A stretch of DNA of 64,000 nucleotides from an uncultured Dehalococcoidia bacterium (GTDB taxonomy: Bacteria > Chloroflexota > Dehalococcoidia > Lucifugimonadales > Lucifugimonadaceae): positions 806,001-870,000 of the forward strand of contig OY282385.1 in the NCBI GenBank assembly GCA_958295935.1. The letters run 5' to 3'. The position numbers were made by a program, and so were the translations under genes. This document shows positions 26,875-36,079 of the stretch, one piece after another; position 1 is the first letter of the stretch, and every line of letters starts with the position of its first letter. The notes below the pieces were generated by a model. The model saw only the letters and a program-made list of their open reading frames with translations. It made no database searches and had not been told where the DNA came from.

Positions 26875-27135
26875 CTATACGTTTATCGGATCGACGTTTA
26901 CGCGCCGTCGTTTGGCTGCTGCGTAGTCAAATCGGACTGTTCCCAGTACCTTTGCGAAGATGGTGTGGTCTCTGCCTATGCCGACGTTGCGGCCTGGGTG
27001 GAACCTTGTGCCTCTTTGCCGAATGATGATGGCGCCTGCGGGTACGGTCTCGCCTGCGAAGGCCTTGACTCCGAGCCGTTTTCCGGCGGTGTCCCTTCCG
27101 TTTCTGGAGGTTCCGCTACCTTTTTTGTGAGCCAC
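26875..27135 (-). CDS. rpmA: 50S ribosomal protein L27
   Basis: An 86-residue L27 with the classic N-terminus [15 protein letters not shown] and [20 protein letters not shown]. It has no N-terminal cleavable extension of the Firmicutes type. Six bases after rplU, in the universal rplU-rpmA order. Confidence 0.96.
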   Translation of the reverse strand: MAHKKGSGTSRNGRDTAGKRLGVKAFAGETVPAGAIIIRQRGTRFHPGRNVGIGRDHTIFAKVLGTVRFDYAAAKRRRVNVDPINV

Positions 27136-27141
27136 GTTGGT

Positions 27142-27498
27142 TTACTCCGTTGCGTGTTGGTCGGCAGTGGCCGGTTCTTGGACTGCGATGTTTCTGATCC
27201 TGACGGAGGTCAGTTGCTGTCTGTGTCCCTTCTTCACCCTTCTGCGCGTCTTGGGTTTGTATTTGAAGACGGTGATTTTGGGTCCTCTGAACTGGTTTGC
27301 GATCTCTCCGACGACTCTGGCGCCTTCGAGTGATGGCTTTCCGAGTGAGACCTGCCCGCCGACGGAGGTGAGCAGTACGCGGTCGAATTGGACGAGTTCG
27401 CCGATTTCTCCGGCGAGTTTCTCGACGTCTATGGTGTCGCCTTCGCGCACGCGGTATTGCTTACCGCCTGTGGCGATGATTGCGTAGTCTGAGTTCAT
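27142..27498 (-). CDS. rplU: 50S ribosomal protein L21
   Basis: L21 with YAIIATGGKQYRVREGD at the N-terminus and KITVFKYKPKTRRRVKKGHRQ in the rRNA-binding part. The C-terminal tail (EPATADQHATE) is slightly extended. A GGAAAGG ribosome-binding site lies upstream, and a TACAAT hexamer on the minus strand (27524-27519) could be a -10 element. Confidence 0.95.
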   Translation of the reverse strand: MNSDYAIIATGGKQYRVREGDTIDVEKLAGEIGELVQFDRVLLTSVGGQVSLGKPSLEGARVVGEIANQFRGPKITVFKYKPKTRRRVKKGHRQQLTSVRIRNIAVQEPATADQHATE

Positions 27499-27893
27499 GC
27501 TTGTCGTCCAACCTTTCCATTGTATGTTAAGTACGGCTTAGGTATCCGGTCAATTTATTGCCTTCAACGCAGAGTCTCGCGGGCCGAGGGGCGCCGGTCG
27601 AACGCGTCTGCGGTTGTGTAACGTTGGCGCCTCGAGAGTCGCGCGGGCTGGGCATGGGGGGGCCTGGTTGGGACGGGGCTGGCGACCGGGGAGCCGTCTC
27701 CTGGCGGTGGGAGCGGGGGTAAATCGCTTGAATCTTGCAATCTATTTCCCAAGCGTTCTCAGGGTCTGTGTTGCTAGTCTGAATCGGTACGGTCCAGCTA
27801 GCCCTTTCGCGACCTCTGCCGGGCCCTGTGAAAGCGGACTTTGGCGGTCGGTGCGCGGGCCGGCTCGAATTGCCATGAGGCGTTGAGTCCAAG
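27499..27893. other. Divergent intergenic region between rplU and a TolB-like lipoprotein gene
   Basis: 395 bases that must hold promoters for both directions. On the minus strand a TACAAT (27524-27519) near rplU is the only promoter-like element noted. I saw no ribosomal leader fold that I could support. Confidence 0.4.
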
Positions 27894-28940
27894 ATGAACA
27901 TAGACAAGAGTCAGAACTACGGGGCGGGTTACTCGCCTACTGGGTTGATCAGGTTTGCGCTGGCCGTGGGCTGTATCGCTCTGGCCACTCTTCTGTCGGC
28001 CTCATGCGGCGGAGGTGGTGGTAATGGTGATGCGGCGGTGTATTCGTCGAACGAGGACGGTCTTACGGGTATCTACATGGTGGATCCGTCATCGGGTTCG
28101 GTGACGCGTCTGACGTCTACCGCGGGGGAGGACTCCACGCCGGTGTGGTCTCCGGACCGGCGGCGCATCGCGTTCATCTCGGACCGTACGGGTTCGCCGA
28201 ACGTGTGGGTGATGGGCGCTGACGGGGGCTCTGAGGAGCTTCCGTTCCGAGATATGGAGCCGGTTGCGGATTTTCGTTGGGCCCCGGATTCGAATCGGAT
28301 TTCGCTATTGTTGGGTGATGAGAGCGGCGGCCGCATATTCATCGGGGACCTTGAGGCGGGCACTACGGAGTTGCTAACGACTGAGGAGGAGCGGGTGCAG
28401 TTGGGTGGCTGGTCGCCGGATGGGGAGTGGGTGGTGTATGCGGTTCTGGACGGTGATCGCGCTGGTTTGCACAAGAAGAACCCTCGCGGCGTGCAGGAGA
28501 TCAAGATCACGTCCGGTAGTGATACGAACCCGGTTTGGTCTCCGAAGGGTGATCTAATTGCGTTCAATCGCCCCGGTGATGGGGTTTTGAGCATATTCGT
28601 GGTTGGCCCCGATGGGGATGATGAGAAGGTTCTGTATAACACGACAGGTGCGGACACCAGTTTTGAGTGGTCTCCTGACGGTCGCCGGCTGGTTTTCGTG
28701 TCGGATCAGGATGGCAACCGCGAGATCTACATGATCGACGTGAATGGTGAGGATGCGCCGGTCAGGTTAACTCGCAACCGTGCGTCGGACGATTACCCTC
28801 ATTGGTCGAAGGATGGGAAGCGGATACTGTTTTCGTCTGACAACGACGGGGATTTCGATCTGTATACCATGCACCTGGACGGTTCGTCGCAGCGCCGCAT
28901 CACGACGAGCGACACGGATGAGGTCGAGTCCGACTGGTAG
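27894..28940 (+). CDS. TolB/PD40-type beta-propeller lipoprotein
   Basis: Secreted lipoprotein of 348 residues. Signal peptide with lipobox SASC (Cys38) followed by a Gly linker, then about six WD40-like/PD40 beta-propeller blades marked by PVWSPDRRRIAF, FRWAPDSNR, GGWSPDGEW, PVWSPKGDLIAF, FEWSPDGRRLVF and PHWSKDGKRILF. Propellers of this kind bind peptides or sugars; the specific role is unknown. It is better conserved in blade spacing and more GC-rich than the propeller genes of the right-hand array. Confidence 0.85.
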   Translation: MNIDKSQNYGAGYSPTGLIRFALAVGCIALATLLSASCGGGGGNGDAAVYSSNEDGLTGIYMVDPSSGSVTRLTSTAGEDSTPVWSPDRRRIAFISDRTGSPNVWVMGADGGSEELPFRDMEPVADFRWAPDSNRISLLLGDESGGRIFIGDLEAGTTELLTTEEERVQLGGWSPDGEWVVYAVLDGDRAGLHKKNPRGVQEIKITSGSDTNPVWSPKGDLIAFNRPGDGVLSIFVVGPDGDDEKVLYNTTGADTSFEWSPDGRRLVFVSDQDGNREIYMIDVNGEDAPVRLTRNRASDDYPHWSKDGKRILFSSDNDGDFDLYTMHLDGSSQRRITTSDTDEVESDW

Positions 28941-29084
28941 TTTTCTTCTAGCGGTCTGCGGTTTGGTGGGCGCGGTTTTCTTCTAGCAGCCGGCGACTCG
29001 GGTGGGCACGGTTCGTTTTCTGGGTGTCAGCGATTCGGGTGGGCGCGGTTTTCTAGCGGTCTATGACTTGGGCGGCCAGGCGCG
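28940..29084. repeat. Four imperfect tandem repeats of 35-37 bp
   Basis: Units at 28940-28974, 28975-29010, 29011-29047 and 29048-29084. Each opens with GTTTTCTTCTAGC or a variant and ends with GGGCGCG or GGGCACG or similar. They lie just after the stop of the TolB-like gene, between convergent genes, so they may act in termination or be decayed copies of a small element. Confidence 0.6.
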
Positions 29085-29126
29085 TGGTTGAGACGGTTCC
29101 CGGGTGCGCGGCCTGTCGGGGCCGGT

Positions 29127-30233
29127 TCATTTGCGCTGTGACATCAGCCCCACGCGGCGCAGCAATCTCCATTTGCGCGCGGCCGTAGCTCGTCCATCGC
29201 CGTCGCGTGTTGCCTTTGGCGTTGCGGCTGTTTCACCGGGCTGTTCTTCGGCGGGGGTTGCGGTTTCCGAGCTGCCGTTCGATGAGGGCGAGGCGGTGCC
29301 GCCTACACGCCGGCGCGCGGGCGTTCGTCTGATTGCGGTGAGTCCGCTTTCAGTGGGCTTTGATTCCGCGGGGGGCTTGGCGGGCTGTGCGGTTGGGGAG
29401 GTTTTGTATCTCCGCGGCCTTTCTCCGGTGGGTGCGTCGGTTTTTCTTGCATCCGTCCGGGCGCTTGCGGCTGCCGTTCTCTGGTTCGCGGCTGCTATTC
29501 GCGGCGTCCTGGGAGTCGGAGTTTTTTCTTCGGGTGCGGGGGTTGATGCGGATCGCTGTCTTGACGCGGCGGATCTAGATCGGGTGGATCTGGGGGCTTT
29601 GTCTTCGCCGTTGGGCGAGGATGCCTGGTCTCCGACTTCGGGTTTTCGTGCGTCCTGGGAAATCCTTCTTGCGCGAGCTCTGGTCATCCAGAGTCCTGTG
29701 AAGAAGGTCTTGGTGAGTTTGAGGTGTAGGTCTGCGACGCGGGCGGCTTCCGGGGAGATGTTGGTTTCAAAGGCTGCGACCTCGACCTGTTTCCCGCTGT
29801 CCTTTACGGCCTGAATGGCTGGGTAGAAGTCTCCGTCTCCGCTGACGATGATGGCTGTGTCGTACTGGTCCTGGTATGCGCGCACTACGAGGTCTGTTGC
29901 AAGCATGACGTCGACGCCTTTTTCGACCATGTGCTCGCCTCTCTGCTTGGCGATACCGAGCCTGACTTCGACGTATGGGGTGTCGTAGAGGGAGTTGAGG
30001 AATCGTTCCTGTTCGGGGCGTCCGTCGTGTCTGTCGGACTCCTGTCGAATGTTGTAGTAGTAGATGCGCTTGAGGTCTCTTCCGTTGGCGAGTTTCATGG
30101 CGAACTTGTCGAACTGTACGTCGTGTCTGGAGCAGTTTTGTTCGAGTACGTGGTAGAGGTTGCTGCCATCGATGAAGACCATGATTCGTCGGTCTGCGTG
30201 GTTCGGGATAGCAGTAGTTGTCTTGGATGGCAT
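29127..30233 (-). CDS. NYN-domain (PIN-like) putative RNase with long basic disordered tail
   Basis: N-terminal NYN/LabA-type domain (residues about 15-165) with all the acidic metal ligands expected: Asp22 in VFIDGSNLYH, Asp114 in VDVMLATDLV, and Asp133/Asp135 in SGDGDFYPAI. Such domains are Mg-dependent nucleases or RNA-binding proteins. The rest (about 200 residues) is low complexity, rich in Arg, Pro, Ala, Ser and Thr, and would be disordered and basic, suggesting nucleic acid binding. A second, divergent NYN protein is at 42140. Confidence 0.85.
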   Translation of the reverse strand: MPSKTTTAIPNHADRRIMVFIDGSNLYHVLEQNCSRHDVQFDKFAMKLANGRDLKRIYYYNIRQESDRHDGRPEQERFLNSLYDTPYVEVRLGIAKQRGEHMVEKGVDVMLATDLVVRAYQDQYDTAIIVSGDGDFYPAIQAVKDSGKQVEVAAFETNISPEAARVADLHLKLTKTFFTGLWMTRARARRISQDARKPEVGDQASSPNGEDKAPRSTRSRSAASRQRSASTPAPEEKTPTPRTPRIAAANQRTAAASARTDARKTDAPTGERPRRYKTSPTAQPAKPPAESKPTESGLTAIRRTPARRRVGGTASPSSNGSSETATPAEEQPGETAATPKATRDGDGRATAARKWRLLRRVGLMSQRK

Positions 30234-30549
30234 TCAGGCCTCCGAGTTAGTTTGCGTAGGTGGATACCGATTGGCGGGCATAGTCGCCTAGTATGTCTGG
30301 GCGATGCGCGCGGCCCTGTTCAGCCGTTGAGGCCGCCGGCAGATGGGGTTAGAAGGAATCAAAGGGACAGTAGAAATCGGTTGAGGCTTGCCGGCCTTTG
30401 CTTACATTCTACTACTTTGTGGGGAAGGGTACATTTGGTGCGACGGGCTTGACGCGTTTCTCTTGCTGACGGACGATGAGGCGGTCGGCGATTCCTGTAG
30501 CTGGTCGTCGCAGGGGCGGCTGTGCGCGCCGCGGGATTTCGAGGAGATT
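30234..30549. other. Divergent intergenic region between NYN gene and SMP-30-like gene
   Basis: 316 bases. The frame of the plus-strand gene is open through the right half of it (from 30388), but those residues look like translated non-coding DNA. A weak promoter-like pair, TTGAGG near 30380 and TACATT about 16 bases further on, could serve the plus-strand gene. Confidence 0.35.
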
Positions 30550-31242
30550 ATGAGACCTGTAAGGACTTTCGACATTCCATGCAAATATCCGAACGGCTTG
30601 CAGTGGGTGGGAGATGAGTTGTTCGTAATCGACCAGGAGCTTGACGACGTGCACGTGCTGGATGGTTCCGGGGGGCTTTTGCGAACGATTCACACGCCGA
30701 CGGAGAACGGTTCGGGGATCACGGTGGGGGGCGGGTTTCTTTGGACGGCTTCCAATGGGGCTACGAGGGCGCGTCCCCGCCGCTCGACTGATACCGGGCT
30801 GGGCTGGGTGTTGAAGCTGGATCCGGAGAGCGGCGAGATGGTGGATCGGTTCAGGACGCCGGACGGCGGGGGTATTCATGGGATCGAGTGGGACGATGGG
30901 AACATCTGGGTGACGTCGTTTAGCCCGAAGGCGATTACGTTGGTGGATGGCAAGGATTACGGGGTGCTCCGTAGCTTTCCGGTGGAGCTGGATCGGCTGC
31001 ACGGGCTGGCTCGGGACGGCGAGGGGATATGGTGCGCACACACTACGGATCGTGTGATCGTGCGGTATGACGTGGAGTCCGGGCGGGAGTTGGACAGGAT
31101 CGCGTTTGGGGAGAATGGTCCGTATCCACACGGTTTATCGATAAGGGATGGCGAGTTGTGGTACTGCGACGCGAATTACGGCGGGGGGGTGCATAACGCT
31201 ACGGTACGCGGTTGGGCGGAGATTGGTCGGCTTGTGGAGTAG
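30550..31242 (+). CDS. SMP-30/gluconolactonase-like beta-propeller protein
   Basis: A 230-residue cytoplasmic protein with repeated beta-propeller strands (PNGLQWVGDELFVIDQ, IHGIEWDDGNIWVTSF, LHGLARDGEGIWCAHT, PHGLSIRDGELWYCDA), the pattern of SMP-30/NHL-like propellers. ATG 30550 has GAGGAG four bases ahead; the open frame upstream to 30388 is probably not translated. Substrate is unknown. A degraded copy of its last 50 codons lies at 35826-35990, on the other side of the yhaN/yhaO genes. Confidence 0.72.
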   Translation: MRPVRTFDIPCKYPNGLQWVGDELFVIDQELDDVHVLDGSGGLLRTIHTPTENGSGITVGGGFLWTASNGATRARPRRSTDTGLGWVLKLDPESGEMVDRFRTPDGGGIHGIEWDDGNIWVTSFSPKAITLVDGKDYGVLRSFPVELDRLHGLARDGEGIWCAHTTDRVIVRYDVESGRELDRIAFGENGPYPHGLSIRDGELWYCDANYGGGVHNATVRGWAEIGRLVE

Positions 31243-31317
31243 GTGGGGTTGGGGCAGGCGGGGCTGGTGTGTTTCGTCGGCGGCGGCTCGGTTCTCTGTT
31301 GGCGCGCCGGGTGTGTG

Positions 31318-34300
31318 TCAGTCCCCTATGTCTATGACCTGCGGCTCAGACGCGCCATGGGTGTCCGCGGATGCTTTTTGGAATACCTCGACGATTGCCG
31401 GGTGGCAGGTGAAGACCAGCACCTGGTTGTACCTGGATAGTTCTATGAAGGCGCGCGCTGCGCGGAGTGCGCGATCAGCATCGAAGTTCACGAGCACCTC
31501 GTCGACGATCATGGGCAGGCTTTCGGTGCGTTCTCCCAAGTCGCGCACCAGCCCGAACCTCATCGAGAGGAACAGTTGCTCGCGCGTGCCGCGGCTCAGT
31601 TGTGCGGGTTCTTTCTGGAGGCCGGAGCCGTCGGTGACGGTGATGGTCTTCTTGTCATCGCCGATCGGGGAATACACTCTGTCGTAACGTCCGCCGGTGA
31701 TGCCTTGAAAGAATGCCTTGGCATGGCGTACCACATCCGGCTGGCGTTCCTGCTCGAATTTTCGCTGAGCCTCTTTCAGGAGCCTTTCGGCCAGGGTGCG
31801 CTTCGTCCACTCCCGTGCGCAGTGCCTGATCTCTTCGATCAAGCGCTCGCGCTCCATGCGAAGCTTGGAGGACTCTTCTTCGTCGATGAGTTGGCCGAGT
31901 TCAGCCTGGATCCGGCCTCTCTCCGTGTTTAGAGCACCTATCTCGTTTTGAACCGTTTCAAGTTCTGCCTTAGCTTGGTTCGTCTTTTCACGAATGATCT
32001 GTAGGTCTCCGTCCTCGCGCAGCCTTTGCTTGAGCGATTCCAAGGCTTGGCCTGGGCCGCTGGCACGTTGCAACTGGTTGGCGGCACGGTTCCGCTTGGC
32101 TTCAAGCTCAGTCCGTTCGCTGTTCTGTTTCGCGCGTCCACGAAACTCCTCCGCGCCGGTGACTCCGCCGGACTGCAACAAGGCTTTCAACTCTTCCTGC
32201 GCGGTCAGGACATCCGCCTCGCGCTCTTTCGCCGCTTGCTTCGCCTGTTGCAACTCTTCTTTCGCTGCGGTTCGATCCTTCGCTACATCCACGACCTCGC
32301 GGTGCACCTCTATGAGCCTGTCTGCGACCGCGGCCACTTTGTGGTGGGCGTCCTCGTCGAACTGCACTCCGAAGCCCAAAGCAAGGGTCTCAACGGCGTC
32401 CGTGTACTCGTCTATGTCCTTCTGTATGCCTGCAATACGTAGCCGATAGTCTTGCACGCTTTGCACGTGTGCAAGGCCGAGTTCTACCTTGTTGTGGAGT
32501 TCCGTGATCGTTTCAGTGCGGAACTGGTCCCTCAGTCCCCGCGCCCGGAGCCATTCCTTCCATGCGAGTTCGGCGTCTTCCGTTTGTTGTTGCGCCTTTT
32601 TGACGGCCTCCCGTGAACGTTCCACCCTCTCCTGTCGTTGATTGGTCAGGCGCCTCGCTTCATCCAGCAAATCCGAGAGGCGCTTCCATTCCCTCTGTCG
32701 TTCTTGCTTTTCTTCCAACTGTGTCCGAGAGACGAACAGACACTCGTCGTTTATCGCTTCAACGTTCAGCTCCGTCGCGTCCTGTTCGAGCGCGGTCTGA
32801 AGTCTGGCTTGTTCGTCCTCGGCGCGATTGAGCGACTCGCGTATGGACGCGGCTAGAGGCGATTCCGCGCCGGCCCCGTCGGATAACCGCTGGTACAAGA
32901 GAATGGCGGCAAGGGCGGCCAACACAACAATCCCGGCGACAAGGCCGATGGGCAGCGCCAAGCCTCCTGCGACCGCGCCCACGGCTATGAGCGTGATACC
33001 TGCTGCTGCTGCCACGGCCGCGGCGTATCTAGCGGCGCCTTCCAAGCCGGTTGGGGTCTGCGGGTGTGCCAGGCTATCGAGTTGGTCTTGGAGAGTAGTG
33101 GTGCGCTCCTGCGCGGACTTGAGGTCACGTAGCCTCGAACTGGCGGTTTCGATCAGTCTTAGGTACTGCCCTATCTGTTCAGCGTCCAAGTCCGATTTAG
33201 CAGCTTGATCTAGCCTTTGCCTGGCAGCGCTTTTACTCTGTCGAGCCTCTTCCAATTCGACCTCGCGCTGCGCTAGTTCTGCCCGAATGCGGCCAATCTC
33301 CGTTTGCGTGGTGTTCAGGCGGCTTTCGTGGTCCAAAATGTCGTTTTGTACGATGAGAGACAAGTCGAAGTTCTCAAGACGGCTTTCGTTCCAGTCCGGC
33401 CCAAGATCTCTCATCGTCTTCTTCAAGTTGCGGTCGTGCTCCTTGAGTTCGGCCTCTCGTTTCGGCAGGTCTCTCACGGAGGCGTCGAAGGCGTTACGGC
33501 TCCGCTCCAGATGGTTGATAGCGTCTGAGTGGTTGAGTATGGCCTCGTGCTCAACGGGCTTGCCGACCTCGGCCTCGGCGTTGGCAAGGCGTCGGCCCGC
33601 TCTATCGTGCTCGATGTTCGCCGTGTTGACGCGTTCTTCCAATTTCTCGAGGCGGTTGACCCCGTCTTGGGGGAAGTTCTCGATTGTCGGCAGCTTCACG
33701 AGCCTCTTCTCTGTGCTCTCCAGCTCGATCCAGTCATCCCAAGCGTTCAGGTTGCGCTTCAGGTCATCAACGAGAGTTTGGCGTTTTCGAAGCTCGGCGT
33801 TCTTCTCTTTCAAGGTTGTCTCGGCATGGTTGAGTTCTGTCGTAAGGCGGGCGAACTCCCGAGCGTGGTTTTCTATACCCTCCAGCCTGGATTCGATATC
33901 GCGCAATTGGTTCGCGGCCTTGGCGATATCGTGCTGGCGCCCACCCTTCAGAAAGAGGGTGTTCTTCTTTTCCAGCTCCTTCATCGTCTTGGGAAGCGTT
34001 GCCACGCCCATGCCGGCGCCGTATATCTGTCCGTTGACGCTTTCGTCACTCAGCAGTTCGTCGCTGTGTAGCTCGTCCAGCGTGAACGAGAAGACTTTTT
34101 CGAATACGTCTTTGGTGGCGTTGCCCATAAAGCGCCCCAACTCTGTGGTCGAAAGCGGTGCGCCGTCTTCGGTCGTGAGTGTTACCTGTCCGCCTTGTCT
34201 CCCGGACGTTCGTCGGACGGTCACGACTTCGTCGTTGTCGCTGGCGATGACGAGTCCGCCCCCGTGTCGCCCGCCGCGAAGCGGCCGGTAGAGATTAAGA

Positions 34301-34470
34301 CGGCTTCTGCCATCGGGAAATCCGAACAGGACCCTTCGGATGAACTCCATCAGCGTGGTCTTGCCGGCCTCGTTGGGTCCATGGAAGATGACCATGGGCC
34401 GTTGGAACGGGCCGAGGTTTAGGTTTGCGAAGCGGCCGAAACCTTCGATCTGCACTTTGAGGATTTTCAC
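31318..34470 (-). CDS. yhaN: YhaN-like SMC/Rad50-type AAA ATPase
   Basis: A 1050-residue ATPase of the RecF/SMC/Rad50 superfamily. Walker A GPNEAGKTTL (residues 31-40) is in the typical FHGPNEAGKTT context. Long coiled coils fill both arms. A pair of hydrophobic helices (about residues 478-525) at the middle is the trait that separates YhaN from SbcC. The C-terminal half has the signature LSRGTREQLFLSMR and Walker B LPMIVDEVLVNFD followed by the H-loop TCHP. It probably forms a membrane-associated nuclease-ATPase complex with the YhaO-like product, whose gene overlaps by four bases, acting in DNA repair or end processing. Confidence 0.88.
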   Translation of the reverse strand: MKILKVQIEGFGRFANLNLGPFQRPMVIFHGPNEAGKTTLMEFIRRVLFGFPDGRSRLNLYRPLRGGRHGGGLVIASDNDEVVTVRRTSGRQGGQVTLTTEDGAPLSTTELGRFMGNATKDVFEKVFSFTLDELHSDELLSDESVNGQIYGAGMGVATLPKTMKELEKKNTLFLKGGRQHDIAKAANQLRDIESRLEGIENHAREFARLTTELNHAETTLKEKNAELRKRQTLVDDLKRNLNAWDDWIELESTEKRLVKLPTIENFPQDGVNRLEKLEERVNTANIEHDRAGRRLANAEAEVGKPVEHEAILNHSDAINHLERSRNAFDASVRDLPKREAELKEHDRNLKKTMRDLGPDWNESRLENFDLSLIVQNDILDHESRLNTTQTEIGRIRAELAQREVELEEARQSKSAARQRLDQAAKSDLDAEQIGQYLRLIETASSRLRDLKSAQERTTTLQDQLDSLAHPQTPTGLEGAARYAAAVAAAAGITLIAVGAVAGGLALPIGLVAGIVVLAALAAILLYQRLSDGAGAESPLAASIRESLNRAEDEQARLQTALEQDATELNVEAINDECLFVSRTQLEEKQERQREWKRLSDLLDEARRLTNQRQERVERSREAVKKAQQQTEDAELAWKEWLRARGLRDQFRTETITELHNKVELGLAHVQSVQDYRLRIAGIQKDIDEYTDAVETLALGFGVQFDEDAHHKVAAVADRLIEVHREVVDVAKDRTAAKEELQQAKQAAKEREADVLTAQEELKALLQSGGVTGAEEFRGRAKQNSERTELEAKRNRAANQLQRASGPGQALESLKQRLREDGDLQIIREKTNQAKAELETVQNEIGALNTERGRIQAELGQLIDEEESSKLRMERERLIEEIRHCAREWTKRTLAERLLKEAQRKFEQERQPDVVRHAKAFFQGITGGRYDRVYSPIGDDKKTITVTDGSGLQKEPAQLSRGTREQLFLSMRFGLVRDLGERTESLPMIVDEVLVNFDADRALRAARAFIELSRYNQVLVFTCHPAIVEVFQKASADTHGASEPQVIDIGD

Positions 34471-35753
34471 CGGTCGTCTCCCAGGAGTAGATCCACTGCC
34501 ATAGACTCGGCCTCATCCAGGAGGTCGGCCAATTCATCGCCAGCAGGCTCCGCGCCGCCCAGATGCTTCTTGAACTGCCAGTGGGCGTACAGATCTTGCA
34601 GGTCGGAGCGCAGGCGCCCTAGGAGTTCCTCGTCTGTCCTGGACTCGTCGCGTACGCGGAGCACGTCGGCCACGAAGTCGGATCCTTTCAGCCGTTCATT
34701 TCGGTCGAACGGCGGCGCGGTCTCATCCTCAATTCTTTCGCACCACACGAACGGCTTGTCCGAGGCCCAATTATCGTTTACCCCCTCCTGAAGGTCTTCC
34801 AAGTACCCTGTTCGGCGGAGCGAGTGGCGCACGCCATCGGCAGCCCGACCGGTCAGCGCGATCCGCGCCACCACGCCGCGCTCGTCAGCTTCTTCCCACG
34901 CTTTCTCCACGCGCTGGTCGAGCAGGTTCTGCAGGTCTTGTTCGGTTTTGGCGGTGGAGACGTCTACGTTCAGCCGTGCCCAGCGCACCGTGTCCACGGC
35001 GCGGAAGTCCAGTTCCACGCGGCGCGAGTGGTCAACGGTTACGAGATAGACGCCTCGCTCGCCGGGTTCGTTAGCGTGGCGTCCCTGTGGGTTGCCCGGA
35101 TAGGCCACCGTGGGTTCGTGCTGGTTCAGCACCCTGCGGGTGTGCACGTGTCCCAGCGCCCAGTAGTCGATCCCGCGGTTTCCGGCGTATCGCAGATCAT
35201 CCAGCGTGCAGGGCGAGTACTGGGGGTGGTTGGGGTCGCCGCCGACGTTGGCGTGAAGCAGTCCTATGGAGAACGGGGTGTGATCGACCTTGCCCAGTTT
35301 GAGTACGAGGTTGTCCGTGACTTCGCGCTGCTGGTAGCTGATGCCGTGCACTACGGCGCGTGCGGGGTCTTCCTCGAACACCGGCTCGGCTTCGAAGTCT
35401 TTTCCGAATCGGCGGCATCCGGGCGGGTACTCTAGGCGCGCTTCCCAGCCGTCCAGTGGGTCGTGGTTTCCGTGGCAGACGAAGGATCGTATGCCGGCCT
35501 TGTCCAGCCGCTCGAGTCCTGCGATGAATTTTTGCTGCGCTCGCAAGCTGCGGTCCGCGCCGTCATAGACGTCCCCTGCGATGAGCAAGGCGTCCACGCG
35601 TTCGGATATGCACAGGTCTATGATGTTGTCGAACGCGTCGAACGTGGCGTTGTAGAGCGCGTTGGCTACATTGTGGGGAGCGACGGTCTTCAGGCCCTTG
35701 AACGGACTGTCCAAGTGCAGGTCTGCGGCGTGAATGAATCGAAGTAGGGACAA
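34467..35753 (-). CDS. yhaO: YhaO-like SbcD/Mre11-type metallophosphoesterase
   Basis: Calcineurin-like DNA repair exonuclease. Metal-binding motifs in order: HAADLHLDSPF (residues 8-18), IAGDVYDGADR, CHGNHDPLDG, LLHANVGG and GHVHTRR. The C-terminal 200 residues form the cap and the ATPase-binding helices. In the Mre11-Rad50 family this nuclease cuts DNA ends under control of the ATPase partner. It precedes yhaN and overlaps it at an ATGA. Confidence 0.9.
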   Translation of the reverse strand: MSLLRFIHAADLHLDSPFKGLKTVAPHNVANALYNATFDAFDNIIDLCISERVDALLIAGDVYDGADRSLRAQQKFIAGLERLDKAGIRSFVCHGNHDPLDGWEARLEYPPGCRRFGKDFEAEPVFEEDPARAVVHGISYQQREVTDNLVLKLGKVDHTPFSIGLLHANVGGDPNHPQYSPCTLDDLRYAGNRGIDYWALGHVHTRRVLNQHEPTVAYPGNPQGRHANEPGERGVYLVTVDHSRRVELDFRAVDTVRWARLNVDVSTAKTEQDLQNLLDQRVEKAWEEADERGVVARIALTGRAADGVRHSLRRTGYLEDLQEGVNDNWASDKPFVWCERIEDETAPPFDRNERLKGSDFVADVLRVRDESRTDEELLGRLRSDLQDLYAHWQFKKHLGGAEPAGDELADLLDEAESMAVDLLLGDDR

Positions 35754-35825
35754 GTGCGATTATGCTGTTTATGTCCAAGCGGATGCTGCCGGGCAGTGTA
35801 TCAGGGAATTGCAGTATGGCAATCA

Positions 35826-35990
35826 GGGAGTTGGTAGGATCGCGGTCGAGGAGGAGGATGGGTATCCACGCGGGATTTCGATAAGGGGCGGCTCGTTATG
35901 GTACTGCTACGCTAATTACGGGGGCTGCATAGCGCTGCGCTGCTCGGCTAGGTGGGATTGGTGAGGTCTCGGAGTAGGCGGTAGGTGTGT
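35826..35990 (+). pseudogene. Degraded copy of the 3' end of the SMP-30-like gene
   Basis: The DNA here aligns with 31084-31255. The translation GRIAVEEEDGYPRGISIRGG, then SLWYCYANYGG, matches DRIAFGENGPYPHGLSIRDG, then ELWYCDANYGG, of the gene at 30550. After that the frame is lost and the conserved C-terminus is scrambled. Only the last fifth of the gene is present and it has no start. The yhaN/yhaO pair sits between the intact gene and this remnant. The rest of the 326-base gap (35754-36079) holds nothing else I can name. Confidence 0.75.
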
Positions 35991-36079
35991 TGGTTTTGCG
36001 GGGTTCAAGTATGGGTTGTCTATTCTAGTGAGAATGCGGCGCGATTAGATTCGTGCAGATCTTCGTAGCGCCTGAGGGG

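Noticed and set aside
27499-27600. Possible ribosomal L21 leader RNA upstream of rplU
   Set aside because: I could not find a supported fold or conserved element by eye; only a -10-like hexamer is present.
29104-29814. Plus-strand 236-codon frame opposite the NYN gene tail
   Set aside because: It is a shadow of the low-complexity, GC-rich tail of the minus-strand gene, which has a conserved NYN domain in its own frame.
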